Positions 43,370 through 56,238 of a stretch of DNA of 64,000 bases are shown one piece after another. Location: NCBI GenBank assembly GCA_951804985.1, contig OX638131.1, positions 61,657,598 through 61,721,597 on the forward strand. The letters are read 5' to 3'. The notes under the pieces were generated by a model that was not told the DNA's origin, ran no database searches, and was given only the letters and a program-made list of their open reading frames with translations. The position numbers were made by a program, and so were the translations under genes. The stretch is from Dryomyza anilis (Eukaryota > Arthropoda > Insecta > Diptera > Dryomyzidae). Every line of letters begins with the position of its first letter. Position 1 is the first letter of the stretch.

Positions 43370-43615
43370 GTGGACCCAAATGCCTTCCGATGGCAGCAGA
43401 AACAGAGCGCAAAACAACAACAGAAGACTGCCGATGGACCGCGCACTGTTATCACGCTAATGGGCGGCCGCGACATGTCTGGTACAACAGAAGCAGCCAC
43501 TGGCATTCGGATGCCACCAGCCAGATCCAGACTTTCGACTTCGCAAAGACGCACTGATTACATTCAACTATGCGGCAAAAAGGATGGGCTGAACTGCACT
43601 TATCGGCCGAAGTGA
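43370..43615 (+). CDS. GC-rich ORF of unknown identity
   Basis: An 81-codon frame with Gln-rich start (RWQQKQSAKQQQKTADG), then PRTVITLMGGRDMSG and a C-terminal QLCGKKDGLNCTYRPK, then TGA. It is much GC-richer than its surroundings, and the frame has sensible codon third positions. No domain is recognised and no splice sites are evident. It may be a fragment of a host gene or of a retroelement. Confidence 0.3.
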   Translation: MDPNAFRWQQKQSAKQQQKTADGPRTVITLMGGRDMSGTTEAATGIRMPPARSRLSTSQRRTDYIQLCGKKDGLNCTYRPK

Positions 43616-43679
43616 ATTAAAAAAAAAAAATTGTCACGTGCTTTATTTTCGCAAAAAAAATATCAAAATTTAAAAAAAA

Positions 43680-44312
<633 letters not shown>

Positions 44313-44603
44313 TTAATTTTTTTTAAATAATGAAGAGCACCGATGTTAAATCGCGCGAAAAACAACCCGCAATCACATCGTATTATTTTAATGCAATTGT
44401 AATTATTTAATTGCTAATTTAATGTTATTTTAATTATAATACTTAAATGTATAAAAAGGGCTTCATATTTTACAACACTAATTGTTTTGCATGATGCTGA
44501 TATGAACGCCTTTGCATTAACGTGTATGATACGCTACGTATATGATACGCAACGTGCTGTCTGATATGAATGGACCTTTATTCTCAAGGCTGTTCCTAAT
44601 ATA

Positions 44604-44915
44604 ATAATAATAAATAATAGTTTGGCGCTACAGTCCTATTTAGTACTTCGGCCGAGCTCTCTCACCATTTTGAGCTGTGCGTGTTATATTTGTACTCAAA
44701 TTGGTGGGACCTACAGTTTATTGCCGAATCCGAACGGCGGGTGAGAGCTTTTCATACGCAATGTTTTACTCTCGTAGGTTTACCATTTACTGCCGAGAGG
44801 TAGCGCGGTATAGAAAAATGTTTCTATGAAAAGATGTTGTTAGCCCCAGTCCAGGCTTGAACCGGGGACCTTTCGGCTCGCAGTCCAACGCACTAACCAC
44901 TGAGCTACCGCGGGT
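44604..44915 (-). mobile_element. tRNA-derived SINE, copy 5
   Basis: Full-length, tail to the left. Flanked by a perfect 13-bp direct repeat TGTTCCTAATATA (44591-44603 and 44916-44928), which fixes both ends. Confidence 0.9.
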
Positions 44916-44929
44916 TGTTCCTAATATAT

Positions 44930-47190
44930 TACATCCCAATATCACAAGTAGAACATAATAATACCTAAAACAACTTATGTGAATTTATTTGTATTCTCAA
45001 TAATCTATCCAAAAGATGAATTTCTAACAAGTTCCATTTGCATCGTTTTCTAGTCATCAAAACGATGCCAGTATTCCGTAAACTTATTTGGCTACTCAAA
45101 AAGTTTTCAAGACGACTGTTTAAAAATTCCCCTTTGAATCGTTTTGTAGTCAGTGTAACGATGCCAAAAAAGTTTTTCAATCTGACAAATAAAAAGCAAA
45201 AATTAATCTATTTTTAAATTTTCTTTCCTTCACGCAACATCCATTCGCAACATATAAATCGGATCTACATAACGTATAAATAATGCACCAGGAAGCCACG
45301 TTCCTGCTCGCTGGAAAAGGCAGCATTTTTCGTAGAGTTCCCCTCGGAAACGCATGTCCAAGATTTGCTTGCTCGCATTCCAGTCTGATCCGTCCATGTG
45401 GGTGCGCAATATATACCCTTCTTAGGAATGAGCACGTAACCATCGTATGCTCTTTTTGCCCTTTTTGTTGTCTTATATGAGAATACTCTTTTTTTACTTA
45501 TTTTGTAGGATTAAGGGGCCTAATATGATTGGTGAAGCGAATGTACTTGGCGAAGCGAACACAATTTGGCGAATTTACGAATATTTATGGTTTTAAAAAT
45601 GAGCATCACTTACAACATTGACGGATAAAATGACTCATTTCAGAGTATAAAAAATAGTATCATTTTGCGTGCTTTTAGTACTGCCTTTTTTTTGGAACAG
45701 ATACACGGATAGAAAAGATTTGTTTGAATTTGCTTGAATGTAATTATAACGTAATTCTAAATCACCATATAAATATTGGGAGTAATATTTAATTATATTG
45801 TAATTGAATTGTATTATTATTTTGTTCAGATTGAAATATTATTATACGATATTTAAACATAAATTGCTTTAATCGCGGTTTTACATGAATATACTATATT
45901 AGTGTTTTTGTAGAAATATATATTTTTTATCAGATATTAATATATGTATGTTTGATATTTCCGCTATTTAACACACCCAACGTCAATAAAAGGTTCTTTG
46001 AATTATATGTATTTGGTTATTCGTGATTGTTACTGGGTGACAACGAATTTAAAAATAATAGCATTTTTTGATTATATGTATGTTTGGCATTACGATATCA
46101 AAATTAGATAACAGCGCTGCCTACTTTTAGCACTCAATAACACTCACATTAATACTTTTCATATAGTTCAAAAGTTCTTTTGGGTGGAAGAATATGTTTA
46201 AGTACCGCCAATTACTGTTAATACCAGATAGTGGCTGTTTGTGAAATTTCCCATTCATCCGTAAAATACTGAAATCAAAATAGGAACAATAGATGGAAAT
46301 AAAATTATTAGGTATAAATAAAATATGTGTAATAAAAATAAAATAAAAGTTTAGGTTTATAATTATATAATATAAATAAAAAAAAATGTAATTTAAAAAT
46401 AGGAAAAAAGCGAATATTGTGTAAAGGAGATATTAGCACTAAATTTACTATTTTTACATTAGAATTAAATGTAAACATAAATATGTTGTTTTTAAACATG
46501 TTGTAAATAAAATGTTTTCATATTCAAACATATATATGTTTGCAAGAACGACGAAAATTATTCATTGTGAACATAAATATTATTGAACGAAATCAAAAAT
46601 ATGTTTGGCTGTTATTATATTAATGTTTGGCAATGAAATAATACTTTTGTTTGCATAAAGCTCCAAAGATATATGTAATGCCTGCTAAATTATGTTTGGG
46701 AGAGCCCTTTTTTTTGCAGCATGTACTACACGCATAGAAATATATTGTAACTTTTCACAATATACGATTGTCATTTGAAAATTATATTAAATAATATGGC
46801 AGCTCTGTTTTCTAAAACCTTCCAAACTTACATCTGTAATATTGTTATTGTTTTTATGTCGTTAGACTAACGTTTTTGGTCATTTAATAGACGTTTAAGA
46901 ATTCTTGTTGGTAAGGAATATATAAAATTAATAAATTTATTCTATATAAAAAATATCTTTTGTTTTATATCGTTTCTTTTAGCTACAAGTCCCTTTTTGG
47001 AACAACGTTGTCCAACACCATTCATGGCCCTTATCTATTCGATACACGCATTCATATGCAGCACGCATTCATATGCAGCGATGGCGCCAGCACCGTCAGC
47101 CGAGCCTAAGCACTCAACTGCAGCTCATTAATGGTCTGTTCGCGCAGCACGGTCGGTGCGCCAAATTTTTTGCTGTTGAATACTAATGGT
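44930..47190. other. Spacer, mostly non-coding
   Basis: 45240-45430 is GC-richer, but its frames on both strands (45177-45443 and 45283-45480) have no recognisable similarity. 45455-45505 matches 32545-32605. 45520-45580 has three GAAGCGAA/TGGCGAA phrases. The remainder is AT-rich without features. Confidence 0.4.
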
Positions 47191-47199
47191 GGCAGCGTC

Positions 47200-47326
47200 C
47201 TAGTTAACGGATGTTGGCGGCATAAGAAATGTTGAATTCGCGACTGGTGTTGAACCCATATCTTGCAACATATGCAGGAATCCATGCAGGTTCTTGGGAG
47301 TAGGTTTTGGTGCTCGGCAAATACCA
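47200..47326 (-). pseudogene. Possible terminal exon fragment, unknown gene
   Basis: On the minus strand a coding-like frame reads PKPTPKNLHGFLHMLQDMG ... MPPTSVN, ending TAG at 47202-47200. A second frame, reading LPPLVFNSKKFGAP and ending NELQLSA, continues to 47106 with good codon balance, so a frameshift between them is possible. The patch 47030-47340 is GC-richer than its flanks. No family is recognised. Confidence 0.3.
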
Positions 47327-47466
47327 GCACTCACCAGTGCTTTCACTGGGACTTGTTGTCATGTCACTGCACATGTCAACTGTGTCGTTCTGATCGTCTG
47401 GATATATGCCTTCAATTATCTTAAAATAAATTAAATTATAAAAATTATCAGAATGATTAAATAAAT

Positions 47467-47696
47467 TTAGGGTGTATGCGAATTCGACTAAATTGAACTG
47501 CTTTTCATTCGATTACCATTCGGTAACAGGTAATTGTTAAAGTCCATAATCAATCCATAATCATATGTCTGTTTGCTGTCATCCAATTTAGTTAATTTAG
47601 TCTGCTCGTAAATTTGATAAATTGAAAAGTCGAACACTGCATTACCGACCAAATTTAGTTTAGTCAGCAATTTAGTCGAACTCGCACACACCCTAA
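47467..47696. mobile_element. 230-bp MITE
   Basis: 29-bp TIRs: TTAGGGTGTATGCGAATTCG at the left, and inverted at the right with two mismatches (GTGTG, GAGTTC), each continuing ACTAAATTG. The immediate flanks are AT-rich (AATT / AATT), so the duplication cannot be delimited with certainty (TA or AATT). No coding capacity. Confidence 0.75.
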
Positions 47697-47699
47697 AAT

Positions 47700-48385
47700 T
47701 GTATTCAAGACAACTTACCACGATTTGTTTTATTCTTCCAATGCGCAATTGTGTCTGACAGTTCAAAATAAAGTGTGAGAGTGACTGGAAAATACTTCCA
47801 GGCTACGTCCAACGTGTGAATCAAGCATACAACACAGGGTAGCCGTATTGAGCGTAGAATGGGAGGAAAAAATCAGAGGTTCAGGGCAACAGCGTCGGAA
47901 ATACAAAATTAAAACGTAGGCCGAGCTCACAACAGTCGCAAAGCACGCTTCAAGACTAAACAAATTAAAAATAAGTTTCGTGCGGAATTAACTATTTGTT
48001 TAAAATAAGGTCTACTAAAAAAATATTATAGACGAACAAAACAAGTTGTATTTGAACTCAAACGAAAATATTCAAACGCAGAAGACAATTTAATTTTGAA
48101 CGCAAACAAAAAATGAAATATTTAAAATAATAAACGAAACAGAAAATTAGAGGAGTGATAGTGAGTTAAATAAAAATTGGAAGAACAAAATGAAGAGACA
48201 AGAATACATCCACGAACATTTATTTTAATAGTCTCAACAACAACAAAAATATGATATGTGAGTGTTCGGTGCAACGATTCGGAGTGGCTGAGAAGCGTCG
48301 AGTTAATCAATCAAGTCAGGCGTAAACGTAATACCACGTAATAAAATATATCTAAATTGGGAAAAACTTTTAAGCAGTGTTCTCA
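47700..48385. other. Non-coding, nothing recognised
   Basis: AT-rich with scattered short frames on the minus strand lacking similarity to anything known to me. Confidence 0.35.
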
Positions 48386-48823
48386 TTCTTCTAGGATCGG
48401 AGTAGATCTACTCCATTTCATTTGTTTTTTTAAAATACAAATGTGAAAATTGTAAAAATTTTCTACTCTCGTTTACTGAAATCTACTCCCTCTGCAAAAA
48501 TTGCTTACATTTTTTGTAATTTTATGAGAACAATTTCATGCGCCCCAAATTAAATGTCAATATTATAATTTTTCTAATAATTATGATCAATTATCTGTGA
48601 AATAAATCTAATATTTTTCCATCTAATATTTTTCTTTAAATTGTAGAAGTTATAACTAAATATACTCTTGTATAATTTTTTTAAATAAAATTTTTCATTG
48701 GGTATTCCAGATACACCCCAACTCCTGTATTCATCAGCATTATAAAAAATACATAAAATTAGGAATGAAAAATTTTAAACATTGACATATCTATTAATTT
48801 ATTTGAAATTTAATACACTAATG

Positions 48824-49348
48824 CAGGCATGTCAAACACGCGGCCCGCCATCCTTTCAGTTGTGGCACGCGAAGAATTTTTAAATGTTATTAAAAAAATG
48901 TATTTTTAAGAATTGCAAAATTTTAAATTTATTTTATTTTCAGGCGTTAAAATAATTATGTATTGTTATGCATTTTTGTTTTTTATTCATAAAATTTTTA
49001 ATTTATTGTAAAGTTTAAAATTTCCCTTGTCTATATTTCGACGGCATATATATAAAATATATGGTAGCGCAAAGTTTTTTTTTTTGTACGTCTAGCACCG
49101 AAAAGAAAATTACATTATTGTTTTCGGTTCGACTATTAAAAATAAAAGGAGAGAAAAATATTTTAAAACTTAAAAATCTTAAAAACTGGACAGTATCAAA
49201 TAAAGGCGCAATCAGAATAACACAAGAAACATAATTTGGACGTTTATTAAAAAATATTGACAAGTTTTTAACCAAGAGTCTTGCTTTGCACAAACAAAGA
49301 TCAATGGTGATGCCAAATGAGTGATGCCAAATGAGTTTGACATGCCTG
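48824..49348. mobile_element. hAT-like MITE, complete copy (525 bp)
   Basis: TIR CAGGCATGTCAAAC at both ends and a perfect 8-bp direct repeat CACTAATG (48816-48823 and 49349-49356). The CAGG.ATGTCAAAC.CGCGGCCCGC wording is characteristic of hAT ends. The 49293-49015 minus frame is low-complexity. Partner of the split copy at 6459-7225. Confidence 0.85.
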
Positions 49349-49463
49349 CACTAATGCACATTTCTACTCCCATTTCATCAAATTGACTCCTATATGTAAT
49401 GTTCTACTCCATTTACATCAAATCTACTCCATTTTGCAATATTTTAAATTCTACTTCCTTTTA

Positions 49464-50738
49464 CCCAGTGACGTATTCCCATGGAATTAGTCCCTCTTTC
49501 TATTTAAATAGTAGGAACTTTCTTACTACCTTCACGGAACTCTACTTGGAATTCCGTTTTGATCAACCCCGACAGACGACTAAAGGTGACATCGATTTCC
49601 AACGGAATTTCCGCTCTCTTTCTACACTATTTGAAGCAGCCAAATCTCCCCAAAACAAAAATTGAACGAAACTCTTTTTTCATTTCCTTTTGCTCTCTCG
49701 CTCTCTTTCTCAAATTCTGACGTAAATTCATAGACGTAATTAAAATGTCAGAAACGACCGCCAATTCCGAGTTAATTCCAATGGAATGAAGGAAATAAAG
49801 ATGACAGTAAATTCACAGATTATTTTTAATGTTTTTTATTTTATTATTTCAGTTTTTTGAAATTCTTATAGTACAAACAACAATTCAGTATGAATAACAC
49901 ATGAATAAATATTAAAGCATAAGGCACACACTAAAATGCATTGCAGAAGAGCCAAAAACAGACAGCATCTGCGTTGTTCACTCGTAACCAAAAAAGGACT
50001 TAAAACTACGATACAGATGCATGTTTTTTTGTTGTTGTTCTTCACTGCGGCATGACAACTGCGTGAAAAATAAACACAAACACAATATGTGGTGACCAGC
50101 AGCTTGATTGGCACTTTTGCGTGAACAAAAGCGATGTTGATGATTCAGCTCTGCTGATGTTGGACGCTCTGTTGATGTTCCAGTTGTGACGGTGCGCTCA
50201 ACGGCACTAAAAACATCCACCACATTTTATGCCATAGATCTCGTTCAATTTGCATTCTGCCGAAATATATTTGTTACACATTATTAATAATTTTACAGTA
50301 ATTTAATAATTTACTATTGGCAATGTTGCAACGAGCGCTGCAGAAAATGTGCCCGGCGTAAACTCAGTCGCAGTTCGCAGCAGCACCTGTCCGGCATTTT
50401 ATCTGTTGCTGCAATTAATTAAAAATGTTCATAACCTTGTGTTATATCTGTAATTGTCGTTAAAATTTGAATTAATATTAAATAAATTACAATAATGTAA
50501 TACTTACAAATTTTTCGAAGACGATGAACGCCCAACAACCATTTTGAATATAATAAAAATTTTCAGCAGTTAACAACCAACTTAACGAACAACAAAAGAA
50601 AAGAACATAAACGGCAGCCATTATTATAAAAAAAGCTCTCTCAGAATAGAAGGTGAAAAGGGAAAAGGTTGATTTGACGTTACATTGTTGCATTTTGAAG
50701 TTCGCAGCAAGGCAGAGCGGAGCTAACATGTCACTGGG
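49464..50738. mobile_element. TIR element, 1275 bp
   Basis: The ends are CCCAGTGACGT and, inverted, CCCAGTGACAT, with flanking TA on each side (49462-49463 and 50739-50740). TCTACTCC-rich sequence resumes on both sides, consistent with insertion into it. The interior has minus-strand frames (50223-49978, 50729-50487) with no recognisable transposase. The short TIR makes this less certain than the other elements. Confidence 0.5.
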
Positions 50739-50799
50739 TACTCATTTCTACTCCCCAATTTTTTCAAATCTACTCCATTTGCATTAATGAAAAGTGTGA

Positions 50800-51216
50800 A
50801 CACTTTTAAGTCATCTTATAAAATATTTTAGTAGTTACAGCAACCCCGCCGGGCGACAACCTCATTATCGACACCATCTTGATATTTTATCGCGGACACG
50901 AACCTCTTGGTAGCCGTAGTGCGAACCACTCCGAAGAACATAAAAAAATCCCGAAATCTTATAAAATAAATCATTGCTCTCGAAATATAATAAGGGAATT
51001 TTCCCAACCGGATGTGAGACCAGAAATAAAATAAGAATTTCGACAGTCGGACTGGCGGCGATTAGAAGTAACGATCCTACATTAATTACAGTATTTTGGT
51101 TTGTGTAAATAATAAGTCGCTTAGGTTAAATTCACCAATTTTATGTAATTTTGTTAAAGATTAAAATTTTATATTATAGGTAGTTCAACAAATTTAAATT
51201 AAACATATATAAAATA
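50800..51216. other. Non-coding, GC-richer patch
   Basis: 50840-51070 contains GACAACCTCATTATCGACACC and several CCGAA/TTCGG words. No frame or terminal repeat was identified. Confidence 0.35.
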
Positions 51217-52489
51217 ATGCCCGATTTACATTGTATCTTCTGTTAGTCTCACTGGCTGCATTCAGCGACCTCAGCAGTTGTGAAACTGTTGAGCAATTTG
51301 AGCTTGAATGGCATGCTACTCTCAACATGTTTAGTTAGGTCGCCATTTTTTCCAGCACGAAATTTTTACGCTACATTTGCGCTGCATATGTTATCAATGA
51401 CATTCGATGACATTTTAACTCAAATATTTATAAACAAAAATGGAATTTAGATTGGAAATATGTTTTTAATAAATTAAAGAGTTGTGTGTTACTTTAATAA
51501 AATATTAATAATAAATTATTAATTAATAAAAATTTTAAAAATTAAGTCTATTTAAGAACGTGGATTTATTTATATAAACTCAATCGTTTGAGTGGATTTT
51601 ATACTGTTAGTTTAATCGAATTTAGATTTTGTAAAAAGATCTATTCTCGGTCAAATGGTTTTTATATGATTGAAATTTGTAGTACGCACAATTTGATGAA
51701 TGTGAAAAATAGTGAAAAATGATAGTTTTAGACCCAAATGAATGTATTTTGTTATTAATAAAGGTTATAAAAGTCACATTCTGAGACAACGGTTCCAGTT
51801 ATATCGCTATTCGAAACTCGGATTTAATTCGCCAGCATAGTTGATAGTAAATCTTTCGACTGTTTTCAAAATAAAAATTAATTTAATATGAGACCGTCAT
51901 GATATTATAATTAATTTTTAAGTACTTTCTGTATTTCGAATCGAAAGATTACACTGTTCGGCTCAAATTATCCCTGTTTTCATTCATATCATTTCTATAT
52001 AATTTTAATATGCTGATTCGAACTGCGTTTTTAGTTTTTTCCCTATACGCTACGAATTCTCATAAATATGCTGCCTTCAAAATTCCATCTTGGAATTTAG
52101 CTTTAACACAACAAAAATTTTGATTTTTTTTTTTAATACTTTTTTTAAGGACACGCAATTTGAAGTTCAAGTATAACGACAGTTGGGCATATGTTCATGT
52201 TAAGAAGAACATTTCCAAAAGATTGTTTTATTAGTTTTAAAACGAAACCTTAACGATGTTTCATCAAGAGAAATTTCCATAGGAACCACCGTACGAAAGT
52301 TATCATTGACAATTTTTTAACTTTGGACTGTATCTCTGGAAGTGTGGTGAATGCAGATCCCGATACCCTTTATCAGTTGCCAAAATATCATTGAAATCGA
52401 AAAGAATGAGTTAATCCTGCGAGATTTGGTGTGGACTTGCTCATATAGGAGTTGAAAATTGTATGTCAACATTTTTATATTCGGCATTT

Positions 52490-52672
52490 TAATTTTCGAC
52501 ATTTTTTGATCCTGAATAAAAATAATTTTGTGTTTATAGTTTTAAAGATTTTTCGACATTTTCTAGCTTTAAAATATTTTTCGACATTTTGTGATTCGGC
52601 CAAATATTGTTTCGACATTCTAAGGCTTTTATAATTTCGACATTTTAAGGTTTCGACATTTCGAACGGATCC
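52490..52672 (+). repeat. Degenerate TTTCGACATTT repeats
   Basis: TTTCGACATT occurs about seven times at irregular spacing, with TTTTAAGG/TTTAAAGA between. Confidence 0.7.
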
Positions 52673-53734
52673 CCAAAATTTTATATGAAAGATTAGACAG
52701 CTATTGATTTAAAATTAATACGGTTTTAGCCCAGTAATAAAGCAAGGATTATTATGGAATTAAGTCCACTTTGGGCAATTTGGTTAAAATAATCTATTAA
52801 ATTTGAAAAAATTAGAAAATAAGGGCAATTTATGGAATTATCGGAAAAGAATATTTAGTAAAAAATAAATGTTATATTTTAAATCATTGGTAATACCAGT
52901 GAGAATACATATTTCGACCATTGTATTGCTTTTTCTGTGTCTTTTCTACTTTTTAAGTTATATGCATTTAAAAAACTTAACTGTGAATTAAAATCTGTCT
53001 TTTAAATTAAGATAATGAATATATATTTATTAACATATTTCTATAGAATTTTTATTCTAGAGATATTGCAACAGAATATATTGATAATGTGAATGAAATA
53101 TATGGTCGATGCATTATTATAAGGTTTTAAATTATGTTATTTAAAAAGAACGATTGAAATATCGTTTGAATGATATTTTAATGTAATAGTTTGAAAAGTA
53201 TCATCACAGTTCGCATTATTATAGATCATTAGAAATTGTATGTTTACAAACCCTAGTACATAATAATTGTTATCATATATTTAGAATTAACAGTAAAATA
53301 CTGCTATAATTAATATTTTTTAAAATAAAAAGTGAATTATTTTTATACAGTTGAAATTCAATAAAAAATGTATTTATCTCAAAAATCAAAAAGCCACCGA
53401 AAAGTAATACCAAAAATGCTAAAATAATAAATTGCATTTTTCTCCAAAACATTACGTATAGGGAAAAAATTAAAAACGAAGTTCGAATCAGCACATTAAA
53501 ATTATGTAGAAATGATATGAATGAAGACAGGAAGGAATAAAAGTGCTCATTTTGCCGAACAGTTTTAGTCGAAAGTGACGTAATTTTAAACAATTGAGAA
53601 TTTGTTAAAAGTAAAAAAAGGATGTAATTCATTATTTTTGACGTCAGTGTTTTAAGATTTTAGTCCATTAAATGTTAGATTTACTTTTTCACGAAATTTG
53701 TATAAAAACATTGAAAGACTTTTCAATAAACTAT

Positions 53735-53826
53735 TCCCGAAAATCCCGGGATTTAACGATGATCCCGGGATGAGTTTTTCGGGACTGATTTGACTCAAAA
53801 CCCGGGATCCCGGAATTGACATCCCT
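53735..53826. mobile_element. CCCGGG-rich TE end
   Basis: Inverted, it begins AGGGATGTCAATTCCGGGAT and carries three CCCGGG hexamers in about 65 bp. The AGGGATGTCAA start resembles the ends of some hAT elements. It is inserted just inside the right TIR of the 51.2-53.9 kb element; its other end was not found. Confidence 0.4.
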
Positions 53827-53938
53827 AAGTGAGACTCACAGAAGATACAATGTAAATCGGGCATAAGATAAGGAGAAGTAGATAAATTAAAATCGCGAAG
53901 AGTAAAAGGATTATAAAAAAAGAGGAATCTGGCAATTA

Positions 53939-54248
53939 TAATAATAATAGTTTGGCGCCACAGTTCTGTATTAGAACTTCGGCCGAGCTCTCTCACCATT
54001 TTGAGCTGTGCGTGTTATATTTGTACTCAAAGTGGTGGGACCTACTGTTTATTGCCTAATCCGAACGGCGGGTGAGAGCTTTTCATAGGCAATGGTTTTA
54101 CTCTCGTAGGTTTGCCATTTACTGACGAGAGGTAGCGCGGTATAGAAAAATGTTTCTATGAAAAGTTGTTTTTAGCCCCAGTCCAGGCTTGAACCGGGGA
54201 CCATTCGGCTCGCAGTCCAATGCACTAATCACTGAGCAACCGCGGCTA
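53939..54248 (-). mobile_element. tRNA-derived SINE, copy 6, complete
   Basis: Full-length with (ATT)n-type tail to the left and a 10-bp direct repeat CTGGCAATTA (53929-53938 and 54249-54258). The right palindrome arm begins inside it at 53973. Because this copy is complete with target duplications, whereas copy 4 is truncated, the right arm looks like the original. Confidence 0.9.
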
Positions 54249-55438
54249 CTGGCAATTACCAGCAGATAAAAGTCCCAAATTGCAATTAATCCTACTTAAT
54301 GAGCTCATTCAGGCAGTGATAAAGGGGTAGTGATTAAAAGCGAAGTTAGTGAGCAAAAAGTACTCGGGCGGATAAAATTCCTTAATACTTTTTTTATTGC
54401 ATTTGTTTAGGCTTAAGTTAATTATTTCATTATGTGAATTTTTATGTATGGTATTTATTAGTATTTGTATGATTTTTTTGTTTGTTTCATAATTTTTATA
54501 TTTATATATAATCAATATTTTTTTAGCAACTATGGTAATTTAAATTAATAATTTTGTACGTCTTTTGTTTATCCTTAAATATGATTCACCTTTTTCTATA
54601 TAGCCACTTCCCTTAAATATATGTTAAATAAATATTAGCGTACAGAAAAATTATATGCTAGAGTGTTATTGGTGAGGTCGGAAACTGATTAGGTGATGTG
54701 TGTGTAAGTCACGAGGTCAAGTGGAGTCCTTTGACCGTGCTTGTGGTTGCCAAGCAGAAGACCAGACGTCCATCGACCATGGTAGGGAGGGCACATGAGG
54801 GAGATGTCATTTCTTTTCTCCTTTGTGAGTGCGACGTTAGAGTGAGGTAGTGTTAATATTTATTTTTTGTTGTCTTTTTATTATCCCATGGTTGGCCCTT
54901 CGACCTGTGCCGCGAGCTAGCTGGCAGACCACACCAGGTACGATACCTGGAGGGCACATAACCAAACAATAAACCAAGCTTGAATGGCGGTTGGAAAAAT
55001 TAAAAATTTGCTACTACTGATGGTTTGGTTCATGGACTACATAATCCAAATGCTCGGGAGCGAACATTAGGCTGTTCTAATGGGAATTCGGAAGTAAAGC
55101 GTTTCAAAACTTCGTATGCTAATAGCTTAATGCGTAAGAATTAAAATGCGTAAATGTATTCGAAGGACGAAAATAGTTTTTTGTTAAAAGAAAATGAAAA
55201 TAGAAAGGTTCATAGCTAGATCAGTGGGGACACTAGATCTGAAGTATGATCTGCGGCATACGAAGTGAATGCACCGTGACCTACATTCGTCGTGTCAAAT
55301 GTTATTGCACGAGTACGAACACCCAAATTGATACGATAGGAGCAGTAAAAGATAGCTTAATAAACATTTCCTCGACGAAAGTATTATTTAAGAGGAAAAT
55401 AGTTCGACTCTAAAATTATAATGTATGTTGTAATTTTG
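54249..55438. other. Unidentified 1.2-kb stretch, right-arm copy
   Basis: See 41421-42610. Near 54909-54958 a TGTGCC ... CCAGGTACGATACCTGG ... GGCACA arrangement could fold like a degenerate tRNA, but the D and anticodon arms are not evident. Confidence 0.35.
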
Positions 55439-55439
55439 A

Positions 55440-56165
55440 TTGTCACTACCGTCACCCACAAAGATTTTTTTTGAAGTATGCAAAAAAAAAGTCACCCACA
55501 TCATACACCAAACCCTTAAATAACTTGAATGCGACCAAATTAAATAAACTAACCGTCAAGGATGCGTACCCACTGCAAAATATAGAAGGCATATTAAGTC
55601 GTATTGATCAGACGCACTATATCAGTAGCGTGGATCTCAAATTCGCATTTCAGCAATTATAAATGGAAGAAGAGAGCAAAGCATATACAGCGTTTACAGT
55701 GCTAAGGCGACCACTATATCAATTTCGAGTCATGCCCTTCGGTCTCTGTAATGCGGCTCAGAGATTATGCCGTTTGATGGATAAAGTTATTCCTCAGCGA
55801 TTAAAATCAAACAAATTTGTATACCTAGATAACCGGCATCGCAGCCGACTTCGAAACGCATATGGAGCTGCTAGCAGAAGTACCTGAATGCCTAAAGAAA
55901 GCGAATTTAACAATCGGCCTTAAAAAGTCGATGTTTTGTTTTCAAGAACTGAAATACCTAGGATACCTATAGTTGGTTGGAGGAATGCTAAACACTGATC
56001 GTGAAAAGGTATTCGAATACCAAAACCGGCAATAGAGGTCAGGAGTTGTCTAAGTACAGGCGTTTTATCCGACACTTTAAAAAAGGGCGTGAAATTCTTT
56101 ATGGGCCTAGAAGTGATCATCAGATTTAATGCACTGAAACGAGCACTCACGACCGCTCCAGTACT
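55440..56165 (+). pseudogene. Ty3/gypsy RT fragment, right-arm copy
   Basis: 55471-55662 shows KLTVKDAYPLQNIEG and SSVDLKFAFQQL (RT block with the first catalytic Asp), then a TAA. 55663-55887 shows FRVMPFGLCNAAQRL and KFVYLD, where a one-base deletion shifts the frame across the Y-x-D-D box; the expected TGIAADFETHMELLAEV follows in the next frame. Past 55920 the connection-domain words (CFQELKYLGYL, MLNTDREKV) are broken by stops. It is not contiguous with gag or an LTR: the CR1-like LINE lies between it and the LTR at 60.6 kb. Confidence 0.82.
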
Positions 56166-56238
56166 AAAACACCCAAACTTAAAAAAAAGATTTTTTTGAT
56201 GTGAAATTTACATTTACATAAAATGAATTGTAATACTA

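Larger units (their letters stand above)
48390..50795. repeat. Host region with recurring TCTACTCC words, split by two insertions
   Basis: TCTACTCC or close variants occur repeatedly at 48408-48490, 49363-49455 and 50745-50780, typically as AAATCTACTCCATTT. The array-like region is broken by the elements at 48824-49348 and 49464-50738; without them the words form one degenerate cluster. Period is irregular. Confidence 0.45.
51217..53864. mobile_element. 2.65-kb element with 37-bp TIR and longer internal inverted homology
   Basis: The left end ATGCCCGATTTACATTGTAT, continuing to CTCACT at 51253, pairs with 53864-53828 with one mismatch. A second inverted block lies inside: GCTGATTCGAACTGCGTTTTT (near 52013) against 53495-53460 inverted, so the arms are longer but unequal. 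The right arm also carries a CCCGGG-rich insertion (about 53735-53826). The long minus frame 53632-53273 is Ile/Leu/Phe-rich and not convincing as a gene. Possibly a foldback-type element. Confidence 0.6.

Noticed and set aside
53273..53632. 119-codon Ile/Leu/Phe-rich minus frame
   Set aside because: Composition is that expected from AT-rich DNA, there is no homology, and it lies across the inverted block of a TE.
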